Origin: Syntrophomonas sp. UBA5314
GTDB lineage: Bacteria; Bacillota; Syntrophomonadia; Syntrophomonadales; Syntrophomonadaceae
Direction: 5' to 3'
NCBI GenBank assembly: GCA_002410325.1
Contig: DHRK01000063.1
Coordinates: forward strand, 1 to 24,792
DNA: 24,792 nucleotides
Positions 1-8,091 of this stretch are shown piece by piece; positions within the stretch are counted from its first letter, which is position 1, and each line of letters starts with the position of its first letter. A model generated the notes under the pieces. It was not told where the DNA came from and did not search any database. It saw only the letters and a program-made list of their open reading frames with translations. The translations under genes and the position numbers were made by a program.

Positions 1-111
1 TAGCCCGTCAGTGGGCGTCAAATGAGTAATACGTATTGCGATTGACGACAACGCAGAATGCGGAAAAAGCTGCCCAAATTATGGGCGCAAATATACCGAA
101 TGCTGTACTAG
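1..111 (+). repeat. Partial copy of dispersed MITE-like element, cut by window start
   Basis: The first bases repeat the core of the element seen at 11177-11390 (reverse orientation) and 24606-24792. Bases 31-53 are identical over 23 nt to the reverse complement of 11232-11254, and the preceding GCCC...GGGC block also matches. The left part lies outside the window. The right edge is uncertain: ACTAG at 107-111 resembles the element ends, but the bases before it are diverged. Confidence 0.7.
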
Positions 112-155
112 ATAGCTATTTGTATATTCACCTGAATCGGCCCGGCTACTTAAAA

Positions 156-198
156 GGGATGCGACCTGCAGTTTGAACCAAAGGTCCGTCCTTTTTTT
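156..198 (+). terminator. Probable intrinsic terminator
   Basis: GACCT (163-167) pairs with AGGTC (182-186). The pairing continues imperfectly outward (GGA 157-159 with TCC 189-191) and is followed directly by seven T residues at 192-198. It would end transcription arriving from the left, upstream of the small membrane protein at 255. Confidence 0.55.
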
Positions 199-254
199 AT
201 TTAGGTATGGACGATTGAGCGGCTGGAATAATAATAGCAATGGAGGGAATGCTA

Positions 255-569
255 GTGGAAAACCGGGATTCAGGCAAAGATGAAGCCAGGGATTGGGGGC
301 TTATTAAAACAAGGCTGGATGAAGTCGCCCGTAGCCTTGAGAAGACGGGCATAGCCGAATATATGGAAATGCTGCAAAGGCCCCGGAGGCTTCTCTGGCT
401 AAATTTTTGGATCGGATTGGCCCGGGGTTTTGGTATGGCCATTGGTTTTACCCTTCTGGCCGCCTTAGTGCTGTATTTGTTAAGGCATATTATTGCCCTC
501 AATATTCCCCATATAGGCAAGTTTGTAGCGGATATCGTGGAGATTGTACAGAATGAACTGCGCCTGTAA
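255..569 (+). CDS. DUF5665-like small membrane protein
   Basis: A 104-residue protein with an amphipathic, charged first half and one or two hydrophobic stretches in the second half (about residues 50-80, rich in Leu/Ile/Gly), so it is probably anchored in the cytoplasmic membrane with a short tail. It resembles the DUF5665 family of small Firmicute proteins, whose function is not known to me. I chose the GTG at 255 because GGAGGG lies at 242-247 with 7-nt spacing. The in-frame ATG at 240 is immediately before and overlaps that ribosome site, so it is an unlikely start. The gene is followed 43 nt later by a DksA-like gene and may be co-transcribed with it. Confidence 0.7.
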   Translation: MENRDSGKDEARDWGLIKTRLDEVARSLEKTGIAEYMEMLQRPRRLLWLNFWIGLARGFGMAIGFTLLAALVLYLLRHIIALNIPHIGKFVADIVEIVQNELRL

Positions 570-612
570 AAGCCGGGGCAGTATTTAAAGGATTAAATGT
601 GAGGTGTTAGGG

Positions 613-1059
613 TTGGACAGTTGGCAAAGACTGCTGGCTCGTAAAAGCGAGATTGAAGACATGATCAGACACAAGCAGGATGCTCTGTATTCCTACCAGC
701 ATTTAGCGAATGCGGAGCTTTCCATGTATGATGAGCATCCCGCCGATCTGGCCTCCGAAGTATATGAGCGGGAAAAGGAACAGGGGTTGCTGGAGATGCT
801 GGAGTATGAGCTGGAAAAGGTGAACCAGTCCTTGGAAAGACATCAGGAAGGCCGGTATGGAATATGCCAGATCTGCGGCCAGGCTATTGAAGCTGCCCGC
901 CTGGAAGCACTGGTCAACACCGATCTGTGTGCAAACTGCGCCAAAACCCACCAGCTGTCTTTCCACCGTCCGGTTGAAGAAGAGGCATTGATTGAGAGCG
1001 GGTTGGGAGTTCCGGCGGAACGGACCGATATTTCCGGACACGAATTTTACGATCACTAA
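613..1059 (+). CDS. TraR/DksA-family zinc-finger protein, YteA-like
   Basis: A 148-residue protein. The first two thirds form a predicted coiled coil (charged Lys/Glu/Gln helices). A C4 zinc finger follows, CxxC at the CQICGQA segment and CxxC at LCANCA, the usual arrangement of DksA/TraR proteins. In Firmicutes this size class is the YteA group, present in many spore formers; a direct role in RNA polymerase control is assumed from the family, not shown here. Start: the TTG at 613 has GAGGTG at 601-606 with 6-nt spacing, while the in-frame GTG at 604 lies inside that site. About 130 nt without a gene separates it from the glycosyltransferase. Confidence 0.8.
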   Translation: MDSWQRLLARKSEIEDMIRHKQDALYSYQHLANAELSMYDEHPADLASEVYEREKEQGLLEMLEYELEKVNQSLERHQEGRYGICQICGQAIEAARLEALVNTDLCANCAKTHQLSFHRPVEEEALIESGLGVPAERTDISGHEFYDH

Positions 1060-1188
1060 AAGGCTGAAAAGTGCGGTTATTTTTCCAAGAAAGATCAGTC
1101 CTACCCGGGAAGGAATGGCTAAACTTGCCAAAGAGCGGCTTTAAGATTATCATTAGACATGAATTAAAGCAAAGGGGGCACACCTCGT

Positions 1189-2376
1189 TTGAGGATTGGA
1201 CTATTCTCTGACAGTTATAAACCCTATCAAAGCGGAGTGGTTACCTCTATCAGCACTTTAAAAGAAGAATTAAACCGCTATGGACACGAAGTCTATATTT
1301 TCGCTCCATCCTATCCCAACTATGAGGACGAGGAAGCCGATGTGCACCGCTATTTTTCCGTTCCTTCTCCCACTAATCCCGATTTTGCCCTGGCTATACC
1401 CGGATTATCAGGAATGAGCGGCGTGATAAAGAAACTGAACCTCGATCTCATCCATGTCCATTCCCCGTTTACCATGGGATGGGTGGGTAAGCTCTATGCC
1501 AACAAACATAAAATTCCCCTGGTGTTCACCTACCACACCCTGTATGAAAGCTACGCCCACTATGTCCCGGTAGCGCAGGATCTGGCCCGGGAAATGGCTT
1601 CAAAATTCAGCACTATGTTCTGCAATCATTGCGACCATATTGTGGTGCCCTCCCCGGAGATCAAAGATGTTCTGCTGGCCGGTGAGGTGCTGTCGCCCAT
1701 ATCCGTCATCCCTACCGGGGTTCCCCTGGAGAAGTTTGCCGGCGGCGATCCCGAATGGCTGCGCGAACAGTACAATATAGCTCCTGATAAAAAGATTCTG
1801 CTCTTTGTTGGCCGTCTGACCAAGGAAAAAAATCTTGAGTTTTTAATCCGGGCCTTCCAGGACATCCATCATAAGATGCCCAACACGGTCCTGGTACTTA
1901 CCGCCCGCGGTCCTCTGGAGCAAACCCTGAAAGAATTGTCCGAGGAATTGGGAGTGAGGGAGGACGTCATCTTTACCGGAGCCCTTCCCTTTGAGACCTT
2001 GGTTCACGCCTACCATTCAGCTGACCTATTCGTTTTTTCTTCCATGACCGAGACCCAGGGGCTGGTCCTGTTGGAGGCCATGGCCTGCGGCCTGCCGGTA
2101 GTTGCCGTAAAGGCTTCGGGGGTACAGGATATGGTGGATCATGATGTTGACGGCCTATTGACTGAATGCCGGGTGGATCAATTCAGTGAAGCGGTGTGTA
2201 GGGTCCTGGGTAGTCGGGATACCTATGCAAAACTGCAGGCCAATGCCTATAAGAAAGCGGATAAACTGTCTTCGACCAATATGGTCAAACGCCTGGAGGA
2301 GCTTTATCTGGAGCTGAGTCCCCGCCAGCAGCGCCGCAGGAAGGCCAATGGAGACGATGTCTGGAGCGCCTTCTAA
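1189..2376 (+). CDS. GT4-family glycosyltransferase (glycolipid/diacylglycerol glucosyltransferase type)
   Basis: A 395-residue retaining GT-B glycosyltransferase. The N-terminus (RIGLFSDSYKPYQSGVV) is typical of GT4 enzymes, including the diacylglycerol glucosyltransferases of Gram-positive bacteria. The second Rossmann domain begins near ILLFVGRLTKEKN and contains the family E-x7-E motif (E288 and E296 in the TETQGLVLLEAMACG segment), which binds the donor sugar nucleotide. No signal peptide is visible, so it probably acts on the inner membrane face on a lipid acceptor. The TTG start at 1189 is supported by AAAGGGGG at 1171-1178. The acceptor is not determinable from sequence; a mannosyl- or glucosyl-lipid product is equally possible. 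Confidence 0.85.
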   Translation: MRIGLFSDSYKPYQSGVVTSISTLKEELNRYGHEVYIFAPSYPNYEDEEADVHRYFSVPSPTNPDFALAIPGLSGMSGVIKKLNLDLIHVHSPFTMGWVGKLYANKHKIPLVFTYHTLYESYAHYVPVAQDLAREMASKFSTMFCNHCDHIVVPSPEIKDVLLAGEVLSPISVIPTGVPLEKFAGGDPEWLREQYNIAPDKKILLFVGRLTKEKNLEFLIRAFQDIHHKMPNTVLVLTARGPLEQTLKELSEELGVREDVIFTGALPFETLVHAYHSADLFVFSSMTETQGLVLLEAMACGLPVVAVKASGVQDMVDHDVDGLLTECRVDQFSEAVCRVLGSRDTYAKLQANAYKKADKLSSTNMVKRLEELYLELSPRQQRRRKANGDDVWSAF

Positions 2377-2485
2377 CACATCAACTGTAACTGTTACGGT
2401 GCTTCTTGTTTCACTCTGCTAGTTTACATCTTCCAGTTTACATATATGACGGGGCGGGCAGCCGACGGGGGAGAATCAGTTTTAC

Positions 2486-3874
2486 ATGAATAAATTGCGT
2501 TTGATGATAGCCATATGGGCCGGTAAGCTAGTCATTATCTTAAGCCGGCTGCTGGGCAATCAGGGTTCCGCTTATCCCGGTTACCTGGCCCGCCGCATCT
2601 ATCCCGATGTTTTAAGGGTTTTAAGCAGCCGGGTTGAACGGGGAACCGTAATCATAACTGGCACCAACGGAAAAACCACCACCAGCAATCTCCTGGCCAG
2701 CGCCATCCGCGAAGCGGGATTCCGGCTGGTTCACAACCAGGCCGGCGCCAATATGCTGGCCGGGATTACCACCGCTTTCATCAATGCGGCAGACCTTTCA
2801 GGTAAAAATTCATTCGATTACGCCTTGCTGGAAACCGACGAGGCCAATGTGCCGCTCCTTTTAGATGAAATAAAGGCCGATTACCTATTGGTGACCAATT
2901 TTTTTCGCGATCAATTGGACCGTTACGGGGAACTGGACACCATGATCGGGTTGATCCGGGAGGCCGCTTTGAAGCACCGCCTGGAGCTGGTTTTAAACGC
3001 CGACGACCCCTTGAGTAAGGCCTTCCAGGATAAGGCTCTCATCCTGCACTTCTTTTCTTTTGCACCCACCATTTACGACAGCCTTCGGAGCCAGGAGAGC
3101 CGGGAAGGACGCTATTGCCTGGTCTGCGGCCAGGAGCTTATCTATCATCGCTTCCATTACGCCCAACTGGGTAAGTACACCTGCCCGGGCTGCGGGCAGG
3201 TCAATCCGCCCGCCGAATACCTGGGAGAAAGGCTGCGGATGGAGCCTCTGGTGGAGTTTGAGGTCGGTTCAGCGATCATTCGCAGCCAGTACCAGGGCTT
3301 TTTTAATGCCTACAATCTTCTGGCCGCCTTTGCCATGAGCAAGACCCTGGGCATTGGGGAGCCCGTAATAGAAAAGGCGTTTGCCGCTTTTCGCCCCCAG
3401 GCCGGACGTATGGAGTATTTTGAGATCCAGGGCAAACCCTGCTGGTTGGTTTTAGTCAAGAATCCCACCGGGGTCAACCAGAGTTTAAGCGCCGTGCTTA
3501 ACGGGAGGGGCTCCAAGAATTTGTTCTTTGCCCTGAACGATAACGCCCAGGACGGGCGGGATGTGTCCTGGATATGGGACGCTGATTTTGAGTTGCTGGA
3601 GCCGGGCGATAATGATATTGTCAGTATGGTATGCTCCGGTCAGCGCAGCGGGGACATTGCAGTGCGGGTAAAGTACGCCGGGCTGAAAGCGGACAAGATC
3701 AAGATCATCCCCGACTTGGCAAAGGGAATCAAATCCACCCTGGAGGGAAAAGGACAGTTGTACTACATCCTCTGCACCTATACCGCCTTGTTTGCAGCCC
3801 GTAAAATAATGGTGGACTTGCAGCATAAAAGTATCGAAAAGAAGGAAAAGCCGGCCCGGGCGGCGGGAAGTTAA
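2486..3874 (+). CDS. murT: MurT-like lipid II isoglutaminyl synthase, Mur-ligase subunit
   Basis: A 462-residue Mur-ligase-like protein. With GatD it converts the alpha-carboxyl of D-Glu in lipid II to the amide, using ATP and ammonia from glutamine. Visible features are the ATP-binding loop GTNGKTTTSN (residues 59-68), the central Mur-ligase domain, and an inserted four-cysteine zinc ribbon (C211, C214, C233, C236) that is diagnostic of MurT within the family. The C-terminal DUF1727-like domain follows. The gatD partner begins 42 nt downstream, the normal gene order. An N-terminal hydrophobic stretch (about residues 6-22) is common in this family. The length fits MurT (about 440 residues). 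Confidence 0.93.
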   Translation: MNKLRLMIAIWAGKLVIILSRLLGNQGSAYPGYLARRIYPDVLRVLSSRVERGTVIITGTNGKTTTSNLLASAIREAGFRLVHNQAGANMLAGITTAFINAADLSGKNSFDYALLETDEANVPLLLDEIKADYLLVTNFFRDQLDRYGELDTMIGLIREAALKHRLELVLNADDPLSKAFQDKALILHFFSFAPTIYDSLRSQESREGRYCLVCGQELIYHRFHYAQLGKYTCPGCGQVNPPAEYLGERLRMEPLVEFEVGSAIIRSQYQGFFNAYNLLAAFAMSKTLGIGEPVIEKAFAAFRPQAGRMEYFEIQGKPCWLVLVKNPTGVNQSLSAVLNGRGSKNLFFALNDNAQDGRDVSWIWDADFELLEPGDNDIVSMVCSGQRSGDIAVRVKYAGLKADKIKIIPDLAKGIKSTLEGKGQLYYILCTYTALFAARKIMVDLQHKSIEKKEKPARAAGS

Positions 3875-3915
3875 TCCATTAGGGTCTTAGCGCTCAAAAA
3901 TAAAGGAGGAGAATT

Positions 3916-4647
3916 GTGGCCCTATTTAAATTGGCTCACCTTTATCCTGATTTAATGAACCTGTACGGCGACCGGGGCAATTTGCTCTGTCTGAAAAAGC
4001 GCCTGGAATGGCGGGGACACCAGTGTGAAATCATGCCCATTGCACGGGGGGAGTCGCTTTCCTACCCGGATTACGACCTGCTCCTGATGGGAGGCGGCTC
4101 TGACCGCGAGCAGGGATTGATGTACCGAGACCTTATCAGTATGGCCGATGGCCTCTGGGATCAGATCGAGCAAGGCTTTCCGGTCTTATGTATCTGCGGG
4201 GCCTACCAACTGCTGGGCTCCTACTACCGTTCACTCGACGGGCAGATGCTGAAGGGGTTGGGATTGCTGGGGTTCTATACCCAGAGTGAAAAGGGCCGGC
4301 TGATCGGTAACATACTGATTGAAATCGAGATGGGCGGGCAGAAAAAGACCGTGGTTGGCTTTGAAAACCACGGCGGGAGAACCTATATGGAAGACAAGCA
4401 GCTAAAGCCCCTGGGGAAGGTTCTTAAAGGTTTTGGGAATAACGGAAAGGACGGCCGGGAAGGAATCTGGCACAAAAACCTGATCGGGACTTATCTCCAT
4501 GGCCCATTATTGCCCAAGAATCCCGCTTTAGCGGATTATTTTATACGAGCCATGGCCGGCCGCCGGGGTCTTGACATCAGCGAAGCGCTCGACGATCGAA
4601 TTGAAGATTACGCCCATCATGAGGTGAAAAGAAGGTTGTCTAAATAG
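3916..4647 (+). CDS. gatD: GatD-like glutamine amidotransferase subunit of lipid II isoglutaminyl synthase
   Basis: A 243-residue class I (CobB/CobQ-like) glutaminase. It hydrolyses glutamine and passes ammonia to MurT. The nucleophile is C94 in LCICGAYQLLG and the catalytic histidine is H195 in TYLHGPLL, matching the Cys94/His189 layout known for Staphylococcus GatD. The GTG start at 3916 has a strong AAAGGAGGAG just upstream. It forms an operon with murT. A degraded copy of the dispersed element follows within about 25 nt of the stop codon, so the operon probably ends here. Confidence 0.92.
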   Translation: MALFKLAHLYPDLMNLYGDRGNLLCLKKRLEWRGHQCEIMPIARGESLSYPDYDLLLMGGGSDREQGLMYRDLISMADGLWDQIEQGFPVLCICGAYQLLGSYYRSLDGQMLKGLGLLGFYTQSEKGRLIGNILIEIEMGGQKKTVVGFENHGGRTYMEDKQLKPLGKVLKGFGNNGKDGREGIWHKNLIGTYLHGPLLPKNPALADYFIRAMAGRRGLDISEALDDRIEDYAHHEVKRRLSK

Positions 4648-4669
4648 AGATTTCCCCCAGAACGTCGAC

Positions 4670-4732
4670 AAAAGCGAATTGCGGCTCCTTGGCGTCCTGC
4701 CATCGCCGCACTAGCCCGTCCATAGGCGTCGT
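4670..4732 (+). repeat. Degraded fragment of dispersed MITE-like element
   Basis: Bases 4681-4730 match 24671-24720 with only a few differences. The hairpin arms are GCGGC (4681-4685), TGGCG (4690-4694), TGCCA (4698-4702) and GCCGC (4705-4709); one pair has become a G-T wobble. Neither terminal repeat is recognisable, so the limits are approximate. It fills the gap between gatD and the prenyl synthase gene and may have displaced the original upstream region of the latter. Confidence 0.7.
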
Positions 4733-4809
4733 CTGCGTTGCTCGCTCTGGGATACTTCGCCAGCCGGGTATTATACCTGGAGGCTTGGGGAAGAATATGG
4801 CTAAAACAC

Positions 4810-5832
4810 GTGAAGGAGTGTTTTGCCATCAAACCCGATGCCGTGCTAAACCTCCACTATTTTCCGCAGGAAATGGTGCAGCAGCGCCTGGCCGACACCC
4901 TGCAGGCGGGGAATGAGGAAATCGATCAGGTATTGTCTTATCTGCTGCAGAGACCGGGCAAGATGCTGCGCCCCCGGCTGGTTTATCTCTGTGCTTCCTT
5001 TTATCCGCATGATGCAACCCTGCTGTGCGACACAGCTGTGGCCATCGAACTTATCCACCTGGCCTCGCTGGTGCATGACGACATAATAGACGGCTCTCAG
5101 CTGCGGAGGGGACAGGATAGCCTGAACACCCGTTGGGGTGAAAAGATCAGTGTCTTAACCGGTGATTATCTGTTTGCCAGCGCCTACGATTTGCTGAGCC
5201 AAAGCGGCCGACCGGACATCCTGCAAAAAGTAAGTTTCACAATAAAAACCATGTGCGGCGGGGAGATAAGGCAGCTGAATCAGGCTGGCCGATTCAGCCT
5301 CAGCCAGGACGAGTATTTTGAAAAATGTTTTGCCAAAACCGCCTGCCTGTTCGGATGTGCATGCAGGGCCGGAGCACTTACCAGTGAAATGCCCGATGAC
5401 GAGATCTTTGCCCTGGAGCAGTTTGGCCTGTGTGCCGGATACGCCTACCAGATTATTGATGATGTTCTGGACTTTGTGGGGGAGAGCCGGGAACTGGGAA
5501 AACCGGTGGGAGGGGATCTGCTAGAGGGCAACGTTACCCTGCCGGTTTTGCTGGCCCGGGAAGATCCCGACCATGGTCCACGCATAAACAATTTGTTGCG
5601 CGGCGAGTTAAGCAAGGCTGATATTCCCAGGATCATTCGCGTTTTGGAGGAGAGCCAGGCCCTGGAACTCAGCATGCGCTGGGCGGCCGCTTTTTTGCAG
5701 CAGGGCCGGGAATTCCTTAATAAGCTGCCGGAATGTCCGGCCCGTCAGGACCTGAACGATTTTTCCCTGTATTTAATAGACGCTTATTACCGGGCCAACC
5801 GGATGCAGACCACTGGAAACGCGGAGGTCTGA
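4810..5832 (+). CDS. Trans-isoprenyl diphosphate synthase (heptaprenyl/polyprenyl type)
   Basis: About 340 residues, an all-helical polyprenyl synthetase that elongates allylic diphosphates with IPP. Both aspartate-rich motifs are present: DDIID at residues 90-94 with the family RRG shortly after, and DDVLD at 217-221. The segment GKMLRPRLVYL supplies the conserved GKxxRP. The start is uncertain. GTG at 4810 lacks a well-spaced ribosome site; a good GGAG (4815-4818) instead precedes an in-frame ATC at 4828 by 9 nt. The in-frame TTG at 4738 lies beside the repeat fragment and is unlikely. The downstream terpene synthase starts 1 nt after this stop, so its product (possibly C35) may be that enzyme's substrate. 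A quinone side-chain role is the alternative. Confidence 0.85.
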   Translation: MKECFAIKPDAVLNLHYFPQEMVQQRLADTLQAGNEEIDQVLSYLLQRPGKMLRPRLVYLCASFYPHDATLLCDTAVAIELIHLASLVHDDIIDGSQLRRGQDSLNTRWGEKISVLTGDYLFASAYDLLSQSGRPDILQKVSFTIKTMCGGEIRQLNQAGRFSLSQDEYFEKCFAKTACLFGCACRAGALTSEMPDDEIFALEQFGLCAGYAYQIIDDVLDFVGESRELGKPVGGDLLEGNVTLPVLLAREDPDHGPRINNLLRGELSKADIPRIIRVLEESQALELSMRWAAAFLQQGREFLNKLPECPARQDLNDFSLYLIDAYYRANRMQTTGNAEV

Positions 5833-5833
5833 T

Positions 5834-6940
5834 ATGAGCCTGAAAACCCCGCCTGAATATAAACCGGGCCTGGAGCAAACCGGGATTCGCCAGGTAAAGT
5901 CCAACCAGGTCCGTCTTCTCGTGTGCTACATCCTTTCTGTTCTGCCCAGAGTAAACCGGCTTCTTGAACAGTGGGCTCTGCTCGCCCGGCAGTGTCCGGA
6001 GCCGGAGCTTCGCCTTCAGGCTCTGGCCAGCCTTGAGAATAAGGCCTTTCACTGCCAGGGGGGAGCCGTATTTACAGTCGACGGTTTGCGCTGCAATAAA
6101 GATTTGCTGGAATTAATAGCAGCCTATCAGACCCTGTGCGATTACCTGGACAACCTCTGTGACCGGGCGGGGGAGACTGACGGCCGGGCTTTTCGCCAGT
6201 TGCATCAGTCCTTAATCGATGCCCTGGACCCGAATAGCCCGCTTTCTGATTACTACCGGCATTTCTCCCTAAAAGCCGACGGCGGATATATTGAAACCCT
6301 GGTGGCCTGCTGCCGTAGGCAGGTGAGCCGGCTTCCCTCTTATCATATGGTCCGCGATGATGTTCTTCGTCTAACCGGTTGGTATTGCGAGCTCCAGGTC
6401 AGGAAACACCTATCCTGGGATGTAAGGGAAAAAGAGCTTCAGGACTGGATTAAAGGGCTCCTGCCTCAATTTCCGGGATTGCTGTGGAATGAACTGGCGG
6501 CGGCCACTGGCTCCACTCTGGCTGTTTTTGCCCTGCTTAAGCTGGCCGTCAGGGAGCACCTGAACCGGGAGCTGGTTGATAAAACCCGGCAGGCCTATTT
6601 CCCGTGGATCTGCGCCCTGCATATCCTGCTCGACTATTTTATCGACCAGCAGGAAGACCGCTTGGGGAAGGATCTCAATTTCACCTTTTATTACTCCGGT
6701 GAACCGGAGATGATGGACCGGTTAAAGTTATGTGTTCAAGAAGCCCGAAGCTGCGCAGCCGGCTTGACTGACCCCACTTTTGACCTGACCGTCGTGGAAG
6801 GACTCCTGGCCATGTATCTCAGTGATTTAAAGGTTGTGCAACAGGATTTAAAAGATCAGGCCCGGGAGTTGATCTTGGAATGTGGAGGCAGCACAGTCAG
6901 GGTTACGGCACTGTGCCGATTGGTTCGCAAAATTCTTTAA
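5834..6940 (+). CDS. ytpB: DUF2600 terpene synthase, YtpB-like (tetraprenyl-beta-curcumene synthase family)
   Basis: A 368-residue protein that I assign to the DUF2600/YtpB family. In Bacillus subtilis YtpB cyclises long prenyl diphosphates, including heptaprenyl diphosphate to tetraprenyl-beta-curcumene, the precursor of spore terpenoids. An Asp-rich candidate metal motif is seen at D103-Y-L-D106-N (QTLCDYLDNLCDR), and a second acidic helix at LLDYFIDQQEDR. These motifs are unlike canonical class I synthases, as expected for this family. Start ATG 5834 has GGAGG in the last codons of the upstream gene and is translationally coupled to it. No squalene-hopene-type cyclase is in the window, so the final product is unknown. 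Confidence 0.8.
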   Translation: MSLKTPPEYKPGLEQTGIRQVKSNQVRLLVCYILSVLPRVNRLLEQWALLARQCPEPELRLQALASLENKAFHCQGGAVFTVDGLRCNKDLLELIAAYQTLCDYLDNLCDRAGETDGRAFRQLHQSLIDALDPNSPLSDYYRHFSLKADGGYIETLVACCRRQVSRLPSYHMVRDDVLRLTGWYCELQVRKHLSWDVREKELQDWIKGLLPQFPGLLWNELAAATGSTLAVFALLKLAVREHLNRELVDKTRQAYFPWICALHILLDYFIDQQEDRLGKDLNFTFYYSGEPEMMDRLKLCVQEARSCAAGLTDPTFDLTVVEGLLAMYLSDLKVVQQDLKDQARELILECGGSTVRVTALCRLVRKIL

Positions 6941-6941
6941 A

Positions 6942-7667
6942 CTAATTTATCATGCCTTCGCGAAAGCCTATCGCCACTGCGTGGGAACGGTTTATAGCCC
7001 CTAGTTTTCTGAGAATGGAGGAACAGTAATCCCGTACCGTAAGCTGATTGATTCCGAGGTCGTCGGCTATCTCGTGGACCGACAAACCGTAGGCCAGTCC
7101 TTGCATAACCTGCAATTCACGGGGTGATAAAGTTATCTTTGATTCCGGTTCAACGGAAAGATGGGCAGCAGCTCCATTTCTGAATGATAAGATACCCAAT
7201 TCGTTGCCAATAATCTGCAACAAGTTAAACAGTATCGAATCATGTCTAATAGCTTTGCGGCACCCTAGGTCGAGAATTAGAAAACCATTGACGTTTTGAG
7301 CGGTTATCAATGGCTGAATAATGAGTGATCGGAGTGAAAATATTTGAATGTATCGTTGGGGTATTAATTTTTCAACTGAGGTTTCTTTTAATAGAACTGT
7401 ACGCCTACCCATAGCGGCCATGAAAAAAGCTTGACATTCCCTGACGTCTTCCTTGATTGACAAGATATCATTTTGGTTAAAACCGCATCCGAATGCGCCT
7501 TGTTTTATGCGCTTTTCCGCGTCGTATGATATAAAACCTGCTCGTTCAAAGGGAAAGTACTGGGTCATCCCCTCTACGGCCATCTTTAGAAAATCGGGGT
7601 CTTCTACTGCATTAAACAGTTCTTTCTTGTAAAGACAATACTCCTTTCGCCAATCTATTCTTTCCAT
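6942..7667 (-). CDS. GAF-domain LuxR-type transcriptional regulator
   Basis: A 241-residue DNA-binding regulator. Residues about 15-165 resemble a GAF/autoinducer-type sensory fold, and the C-terminal 65 residues form a LuxR/FixJ helix-turn-helix (LSPRELQVMQGLAYGLSVHE... to the ...NRSHAVAIG end). There is no receiver domain, so it probably senses a small ligand or redox state directly. Start: AAAGG overlaps the first ATG (7676) and is correctly spaced from the ATG at 7667, which I use. It ends 1 nt from the convergent ytpB stop and diverges from the aldehyde/alcohol dehydrogenase gene, whose promoter carries a dyad. This suggests local control of that gene. Confidence 0.82.
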   Translation of the reverse strand: MERIDWRKEYCLYKKELFNAVEDPDFLKMAVEGMTQYFPFERAGFISYDAEKRIKQGAFGCGFNQNDILSIKEDVRECQAFFMAAMGRRTVLLKETSVEKLIPQRYIQIFSLRSLIIQPLITAQNVNGFLILDLGCRKAIRHDSILFNLLQIIGNELGILSFRNGAAAHLSVEPESKITLSPRELQVMQGLAYGLSVHEIADDLGINQLTVRDYCSSILRKLGAINRSHAVAIGFREGMIN

Positions 7668-7799
7668 CACGATCATCCTTTACATGCTGTTTTCCTGATC
7701 GATTATTAAGAATAGTATTGAAAATGATTGTACTTTCCATTTCCACATTTTATTTCCACATGTTAGAGATTAAATTGTACTCCCCAAAATGTCCATTGT

Positions 7800-7823
7800 C
7801 AATTACTGATATTTCAGTGATTG
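7800..7823. promoter_or_regulatory. Inverted repeat, candidate operator for the adjacent LuxR-type regulator
   Basis: Arms CAATTACTGA (7800-7809) and TCAGTGATTG (7814-7823) are complementary at 9 of 10 positions around a 4-nt centre. The right arm ends 8 nt before the -35 box of the promoter reading into the fusion dehydrogenase, the usual place for a dimeric activator of this family. Binding by the divergent regulator is inferred. Confidence 0.55.
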
Positions 7824-7831
7824 AATAATTT

Positions 7832-7859
7832 TTGCCACCCCCTATTCTTGAGGTATAAA
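7832..7859 (+). promoter_or_regulatory. Sigma-A-like promoter for the aldehyde/alcohol dehydrogenase gene
   Basis: TTGCCA (7832-7837), a 16-nt spacer and TATAAA (7854-7859). It is the best promoter match in the divergent gap and would produce a leader of roughly 220 nt before the TTG start at 8092. Confidence 0.55.
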
Positions 7860-7865
7860 ACGTTT

Positions 7866-8091
7866 TAGAAAGAAGCCTGCCAGGCCCATCTTCATATCCT
7901 TTCTATTGCGTTATATATTTATCCTTTCGTTTCAGCCAACTAGCTGATAGATGTCGGTCCAGCCTACGTTGTTTTCATTTTAGCATTTGCCGTCTTATGG
8001 GGTCGGCTAGCCGGGTCATTATGCCGAAAGGGGGGGTAACCAGCAGCATGCGGTAGGTTTCGTGGCAATTCATGAATGGGGGGGTTAAGAA
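7866..8091 (+). other. Long leader of the aldehyde/alcohol dehydrogenase gene, function unknown
   Basis: About 225 nt between the proposed promoter and the start codon, without a convincing reading frame. It contains a small hairpin (CAGC-caacta-GCTG), a perfect 10-nt palindrome CGGCTAGCCG, and GCCTAC that can pair with GTAGGT 90-100 nt later, which could enclose the palindrome. I do not recognise a named riboswitch class. The G-rich stretch just before the start codon serves as the ribosome site. Confidence 0.3.

Noticed and set aside
4738..4809. Upstream TTG start for the prenyl synthase
   Set aside because: It begins immediately after the repeat fragment, has no ribosome site, and the extra residues do not resemble the family.
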